Positions 5,744-9,076 of a stretch of 9,076 nucleotides of DNA are shown here, one piece after another. Below the pieces are notes generated by a model. It was not told the origin of the DNA, searched no databases, and worked only from the letters and a program-made list of their open reading frames with translations. Every line of letters begins with the position of its first letter. The first letter of the stretch is position 1. The stretch lies in NCBI GenBank assembly GCA_036559705.1, contig DATBSP010000154.1:1-9076 (forward strand), given 5' to 3'. The DNA is from Hyphomicrobium_A sp036559705 (GTDB taxonomy: Bacteria; Pseudomonadota; Alphaproteobacteria; Rhizobiales; Hyphomicrobiaceae). Made by a program: the position numbers and the translations under genes.

Positions 5744-5838
5744 CCATTCCTCGTGCCCGTGGAATGGCCCCCCTCTCCCTCCGGGCCACGTGGCGCCTGT
5801 TGGGGACGCTGATCCTCCCCCCGGATCAGCGTCCTTTT
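5744..5838 (+). ncRNA. Candidate small regulatory RNA ending in an intrinsic terminator
   Basis: Three dyads lie in a row on the plus strand. The first is a perfect 7 bp pair CCATTCC/GGAATGG (5744-5750 with 5761-5767). The second is TGGCCC/GGGCCA (5765-5770 with 5783-5788), enclosing the pyrimidine loop CCCTCTCCCTCC, which is complementary to Shine-Dalgarno sequences; it competes with the first for three bases. The third is a strong terminator (5804-5838). A C/U-rich anti-Shine-Dalgarno loop followed by a GC-rich terminator is the known layout of alphaproteobacterial Hfq-dependent sRNAs such as the alpha-r8/MmgR (Rfam suhB) and alpha-r14 families. There is no protein gene on this strand upstream that would need the terminator. 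The 5' end is a guess because no clear promoter is visible. The alternative is a leader with an attenuator for the regulator fragment at 5859. Confidence 0.45.
5804..5838 (+). terminator. Intrinsic (Rho-independent) terminator
   Basis: A perfect 12 bp stem GGACGCTGATCC (5804-5815) with GGATCAGCGTCC (5823-5834), a 7-nt C-rich loop (5816-5822), then TTTT (5835-5838) and further pyrimidines. On the minus strand no T-run follows the stem, so it acts on plus-strand transcripts. It lies 20 bp upstream of the ATG of the broken regulator. Confidence 0.85.
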
Positions 5839-5858
5839 CTCTCGCGAGAAGCCGACCC

Positions 5859-6080
5859 ATGGCCGCCTCCCAAGCCCACGCCGCGCTTGCGTCTGAGCTG
5901 CTGCATTTCACTACTGCCGTCGAATCTATCGATTCACCGGAAGCGGTGCTCAACGCGCTCCATTATGTCACGATGCCGACCTGCAAAATGGCAGTCCTGG
6001 GAGCATTGCTCCTGCCCCTGCGATGGGAAGACTTGAGCGCCATCGAACTCGGGAAGACCGTCTTCCTCCACAAGAGTGCT
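5859..6080 (+). pseudogene. Truncated LuxR-family regulator (N-terminal fragment)
   Basis: A 74-codon fragment that starts MAASQAHAAL and ends LGKTVFLHKSA. It resembles, from memory, the N-terminal sensor region of a LuxR-type regulator family common in Bradyrhizobium and relatives (around 220-250 residues), where VFLHKS is normally followed by GWWEEY and a C-terminal helix-turn-helix. Here both are absent: the homologous reading stops at about 6080 and the sequence passes directly into the 3' end of the opposite-strand transporter (stop at 6087-6089). The frame itself stays open to 6374 but only as antisense of that transporter. A purine-rich GAGAAG (5846-5851) precedes the ATG. Without its DNA-binding domain it cannot act as a normal regulator, and it is most simply a remnant cut by an insertion or deletion. 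The family call is by recall and moderate. Confidence 0.55.
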
Positions 6081-6086
6081 GCTAAC

Positions 6087-6947
6087 CTAACCACCATGCC
6101 GCATCGGCCTAATCGGACCGGCCAGCGCTCGAGAAATTGGCATGAGGATGATCAATCCGACGATGGCAACTACGATGACCATCACGACCACCTTTGGGTC
6201 GCTGAAGCTTTGGCTCGCGACCACGAGCGCGGCCGCGATGTTGCGTTGGGCCGTACCGAGCGCCATGACCCGTTTCGTGTCCGCGTCAGGTCCACCGAGC
6301 AACCAACCAACCCCAAAGCCCAATGCGATAAACAAAAGCCCGGCAAGAATTCCCCTGGTACCGAACACTTGTAACACCTTGTCGATGTTCGCCGCTGTGA
6401 TCAAGACGACGAGAAAGATGAGGCTGAGGTTGGAAACCCAGTCGAGGATAGGCTTCAAGCGTGCGGCTAAGTCTCCATAACGCGCCTTCAAGGCAAGGCC
6501 TGTGGCGAGCGGGAGCAGCATCAGAAGGATGAGGGAGCGAGCAATTCCCCACGAGTCAACTGAAACCTCTGGGAGCAAAAGGGGCAAGACGATAGGTAGA
6601 TAAACCACCGTGACAACCATCAGCAGCACCATGGCGCCGACGGCAAATCCGAGGTTGCCTTTCGCAAGCTCGGCGAGCTTCGGCAAGAACGGCGCGCCGG
6701 CCGCACAACCGAGCAGCAAGAGTCCGACCCCAAATGGTTCGTCGAGCCACAGCACTTTCGCGAGAACGAGCGCGCCAAGTGGCATCACGACGAAGTTGGC
6801 CAGCAGAGCGAGCGTCACCAGCCGGGCGTTGCGTAGCGGCTCTGAAATCTGCGAGACCGTGAGACCAGCACCCATCGCGAGCATGCTGGAGACGACGAAG
6901 CTCAGCATGGCAACCGTAGAGGCCTTGCTCAACAGTTCCATCAGCAT
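6087..6947 (-). CDS. Bile acid:sodium symporter (SBF/BASS) family transporter
   Basis: A 286-residue, highly hydrophobic protein with about nine membrane segments (clear ones near 10-30, 42-66, 72-88, 100-126, 136-153, 172-187, 198-217 and 253-273). The late GTAQRNIAAALVVA stretch (231-244), with polar residues inside a helix, and the GCAAGAPF turn (80-87) are typical of SBF-family proteins, which move organic anions, often with sodium. Bacterial members carry diverse substrates, so none is assigned; ACR3 arsenite exporters are related but their marker cysteine motif is not evident. The start is firm: AGGAGA (6953-6958) lies 5 nt before ATG 6947. It is the last gene of a minus-strand set, 105 bp after the unknown gene, and its 3' end abuts the broken LuxR-type fragment. 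No terminator is visible after it. Confidence 0.82.
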   Translation of the reverse strand: MLMELLSKASTVAMLSFVVSSMLAMGAGLTVSQISEPLRNARLVTLALLANFVVMPLGALVLAKVLWLDEPFGVGLLLLGCAAGAPFLPKLAELAKGNLGFAVGAMVLLMVVTVVYLPIVLPLLLPEVSVDSWGIARSLILLMLLPLATGLALKARYGDLAARLKPILDWVSNLSLIFLVVLITAANIDKVLQVFGTRGILAGLLFIALGFGVGWLLGGPDADTKRVMALGTAQRNIAAALVVASQSFSDPKVVVMVIVVAIVGLIILMPISRALAGPIRPMRHGG

Positions 6948-7052
6948 TGCTTTCTCCTAAGAACCTCATGCACTGGGCCGCGATTTCGTGACGGCGCCGA
7001 TGCCGTATCCCTGCTCTTCCCTAAGCGCTTCAAGCGTCCAGAGTTGCCGGGT

Positions 7053-8069
7053 TCATTTCATCATGGCGAAATTCCGCCAGAGGTTTTGCAGACTTTCCGT
7101 GCCGCCAAAGAGCGTGGTGAAATTGGTTGAATCCAATAGCACGATGTCACCAGCACGCTGTTGGTTCGGGGCCATCCAGAGCAGACAGTTGAACTCCGTA
7201 TTGCCGGCTTCGGTGAAAGGGTGGGGACGGTCGAGATCAATGGGCTGACGCGCCAGCAAGTGCACCGACTTGGTATCCTTGGAGGTGACCTCATAGTGCG
7301 GCAGGTGCGGGTGGAAATTCAGAGTGGGAACGTTGTTGAGAAGTCCTAGCTTGTCGATGTCCCGAAAAGCCGTGAGGGGGGCAATCTCCTTCGTGCCCTT
7401 GGCCAGCGCTGGGCGAAGTCCATAAGTATTGTGCACCGGCACTTCCAGCGCCGTCATCAGCGAGCGAGTGTACTGACCGAAGCGCTGCTGGCGCGGGACG
7501 AGCCTGTCACCATGATGCAGATATTCCATCTGCTGTTGGTTCTTATCGGCAGTGAAGCCGACATCGTGATGCGGTGCGAGCAGCAGGCAGGTGCCTTGAC
7601 GCTTGAGCCACTCCCGAATGGCGGCAATTTCCTCGGGTGTGGCTTCTTGTTCGGATAGTAGGTGGTCCAGGCCAAACACTAAGAGTGTATCGGTATCAGC
7701 CAGAATCCGTTCGTCTATCGGCAGCTTGTAGCCCGCTTGGTCGATGCGCTGAAACACTGCGACGGGTTGTCCCGTCACCTCGCCGGCAATTTCCTGGAAG
7801 CTGATGGTGGAGCGGTGAAAAAGCTCCAACGTACCGGCGATCCCTTGAAGGAATTGCGCGGCGCTCCACTCCGGCGTCTCGTAGTCCGGCCAGAGCACGT
7901 TACGCACTTCGGTCATCGTGGAGAACCGGTTCTCCATTGCCGCGGGGTCGCGTTGAGATTCCCACGGGTAGCTCCAGGTCCAGTAGATACTCAGCCGGCG
8001 CTTGCCCGCAGCGTATTTGCGCGCGACGTGGTTTTGATTGTACGTACGGGCCGGTGTCAACGTGCTCAT
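7053..8069 (-). CDS. Protein of unknown function, partner of DyP peroxidase
   Basis: A 338-residue soluble protein with no signal peptide or membrane segment. I do not recognise it as a named family. The stretch from about 124 to 171 (DTLLVFGLDHLLSEQEATPE, then an amphipathic helix, then TCLLLAPHHDVG) has the beta-alpha-beta rhythm of class I glutamine-amidotransferase-like domains such as DUF4350 or ThuA, in which an open/closed strand asks whether an object exists in a filament or complex; no catalytic Cys-His pair of a real amidotransferase is apparent. A His-rich segment NFHPHLPHYE (251-260) could bind metal or heme. The C-terminal GDIVLLDSTNFTTLFGG (307-323) fits a last strand of the same fold. 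The start ATG 8069 has AAGGGGA (8075-8081) 5 nt upstream, and the gene follows the peroxidase stop by 14 bp, so the two are almost certainly co-transcribed and probably act together. Confidence 0.75.
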   Translation of the reverse strand: MSTLTPARTYNQNHVARKYAAGKRRLSIYWTWSYPWESQRDPAAMENRFSTMTEVRNVLWPDYETPEWSAAQFLQGIAGTLELFHRSTISFQEIAGEVTGQPVAVFQRIDQAGYKLPIDERILADTDTLLVFGLDHLLSEQEATPEEIAAIREWLKRQGTCLLLAPHHDVGFTADKNQQQMEYLHHGDRLVPRQQRFGQYTRSLMTALEVPVHNTYGLRPALAKGTKEIAPLTAFRDIDKLGLLNNVPTLNFHPHLPHYEVTSKDTKSVHLLARQPIDLDRPHPFTEAGNTEFNCLLWMAPNQQRAGDIVLLDSTNFTTLFGGTESLQNLWRNFAMMK

Positions 8070-8083
8070 GGCCGTCCCCTTGT

Positions 8084-9076
8084 CTAAGAATTAGGTGCAT
8101 CCAACGTCGCGAGATGCCGAAGCGCCTTGATGCCGGGAAGGAAGAAGTAGGCGCCACCTTTCACAGTCGTGAAGGCAGGTAGCCCGGTTATTGTTTTGCG
8201 GATCGGACGCTTAGGGATTTTGTATTCGAGCGTGCCGTCCTGAGTACCGATGATCGGGTCGCGTTCGTTGCCGAGCTCGTGAAAATTCCGGTCGTTTGCC
8301 CAGACGTTTTGCGCGAACTCGAATTGGCGTATGAGGCTTGCGCAGATTACGAAGGCGGCAATGCCGCGTTCCACGCCATCCTCTGGCGTTCCCTCGGGCA
8401 AATGCGGGCCATAAGTGGCACCACGGCGGATCATGCGGCGGCGGTTCATGTTCGCTGCCGTGTCGCGCGGATTCATGCGCCGCATGTGCGAACCGAGCGG
8501 CACCGCATAACCGTGCGGATCCATCTCCTTATAATTGAAATCGTTGTTTCGCTGGAGGTCGGCGCCCAAGGCTGGATCGTCTCTGTCGGGCGCCAGTGTG
8601 AGGGGCGCACCGCTGCGCCAACGCCCCATAAGCTTCGCCGCGATCAACTCCTGTTCTTCTTGCGACTTTCCGTGCTCGCGCAGGAAGTCGCGGAACCTGC
8701 CCACGTGCTCCTCAAGGCGGCGATAGGCCATATAGCTGCCGTTGCGGGAAAGAATTTCTGGTTGCGGCAGGTTGGCGGGCGGGCCGTCTTCGTCCGCATA
8801 CCCGAGAATGAACTCGCCCGCTTTAAGTGGTGCGCCAGTGCCCGGCGTCGGTATTTCGCCGGTGCCTTCGATGACCGGCTGCGAGAGCCGGTCGCGATAG
8901 CCGAAGTGGTCGTGTGCATAGTCGAACGGCGGCGTCGCCTCGAGGTCTAGCACGGAGCGCACCTCCACGCCTTTGCACTGCTTAACGAGTTTGTCGTGCT
9001 CTATTAGGCAGCGGCCACGCTCGGCAGCGTCGCGAGCGAACAGGATTGTAATGGCGTGAATGTCGGGGCTGGCGAG
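8084..9076 (-). CDS. DyP-type heme peroxidase, N-terminus outside window
   Basis: 330 residues of a dye-decolourising peroxidase that continues past the right edge; the frame is open to the last base, so the GTG at 8968 is not the start. DyP enzymes use heme and H2O2 to oxidise dyes, phenolics and other compounds. Family marks, in order: HFGYRDRLSQPVIEG (around 8866-8908), whose Asp (codon 8891-8893) is the distal acid of the GxxDG motif; GEFILGY; RNNDFNY; GSHMRRMNPRD, whose His (codon 8486-8488) is the proximal heme ligand; MIRRGATYGP with the distal Arg; RQFEFAQNVW and a C-terminal GGAYFFLPGIKAL. The second Gly of GxxDG is Arg here (CGG at 8888-8890). It looks like a long-form DyP rather than the short encapsulin-associated or Tat-exported types, but the N-terminus is not visible, so localisation is open. 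It is the first visible gene of the cassette. Confidence 0.93.
   Translation of the reverse strand, partial: LASPDIHAITILFARDAAERGRCLIEHDKLVKQCKGVEVRSVLDLEATPPFDYAHDHFGYRDRLSQPVIEGTGEIPTPGTGAPLKAGEFILGYADEDGPPANLPQPEILSRNGSYMAYRRLEEHVGRFRDFLREHGKSQEEQELIAAKLMGRWRSGAPLTLAPDRDDPALGADLQRNNDFNYKEMDPHGYAVPLGSHMRRMNPRDTAANMNRRRMIRRGATYGPHLPEGTPEDGVERGIAAFVICASLIRQFEFAQNVWANDRNFHELGNERDPIIGTQDGTLEYKIPKRPIRKTITGLPAFTTVKGGAYFFLPGIKALRHLATLDAPNS

Noticed and set aside
6974..7052. In-frame continuation of about 26 sense codons after the TGA of the unknown gene, ending LREEQGYGIGAVTKSRPSA
   Set aside because: A run this short without stops is expected by chance at this GC content; there is no selenocysteine-type hairpin and the gene's own stop is followed by a normal gap to the transporter.
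8279..8950. 223-codon plus-strand frame
   Set aside because: Antisense to the DyP peroxidase, which has all heme-binding motifs.
1..9076. CRISPR arrays, insertion sequences with terminal inverted repeats, transposases, rRNA
   Set aside because: I looked for regularly spaced repeats, transposase motifs and rRNA sequence on both strands and saw none.

Overview
The window looks like a stretch of chromosome from a GC-rich alphaproteobacterium, most likely Hyphomicrobiales (Rhizobiales; the Bradyrhizobium/Rhodopseudomonas/Rhodoplanes side). The basis is the gene repertoire, a NodQ-like CysN/CysC fusion, WbpL/WbpV-type surface-sugar genes, a rhizobial-style small-RNA layout, and remembered similarity rather than any database search.

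Left part (1-5152), surface-polysaccharide genes. A nucleotide-sugar epimerase leaves the window on the minus strand at the left edge. Across a 368 bp divergent gap lie, on the plus strand, a GmhA-like SIS-domain sugar-phosphate isomerase, then a CysN/CysC-type protein, then a small lipoprotein. The CysN/CysC protein is the strangest gene here: its APS-kinase (CysC) half is intact, but its CysN half has lost the GTP-binding motifs and the whole of domain II. Facing these genes, on the minus strand and ending 2 bp from the lipoprotein stop, is a coupled pair: a WecA/WbpL-type polyprenyl-phosphate sugar-1-phosphate transferase followed, with a GTGA overlap, by an extended-SDR epimerase/reductase. 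This arrangement fits initiation of O-antigen or another lipid-linked glycan.

Middle (5153-6086). A complete tRNA-Gln(UUG) with a plausible promoter sits just upstream of the transferase on the same strand. Beyond it is a 583 bp stretch with no convincing gene. It holds a structured plus-strand element: a 7 bp dyad, a hairpin with a pyrimidine-rich loop, and a perfect 12 bp-stem intrinsic terminator. This is a candidate small RNA, or alternatively a leader/attenuator. It precedes the start of a LuxR-type regulator that is broken off after about 74 codons, exactly where the next minus-strand gene ends.

Right part (6087-9076), an accessory-looking minus-strand cassette of visibly lower GC in sampled lines: a DyP-type heme peroxidase (cut by the right edge), a 338-residue protein of unknown function with a glutamine-amidotransferase-like stretch, and a bile-acid:sodium-symporter-family membrane transporter. 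The peroxidase and the unknown gene are 14 bp apart and the transporter follows after 105 bp, so they probably form one operon. The truncated regulator marks a likely insertion or rearrangement boundary near 6081-6086.

The best candidates for something undescribed are the isomerase plus degenerate CysN/CysC pair, the DyP/unknown/transporter cassette, and the candidate small RNA.
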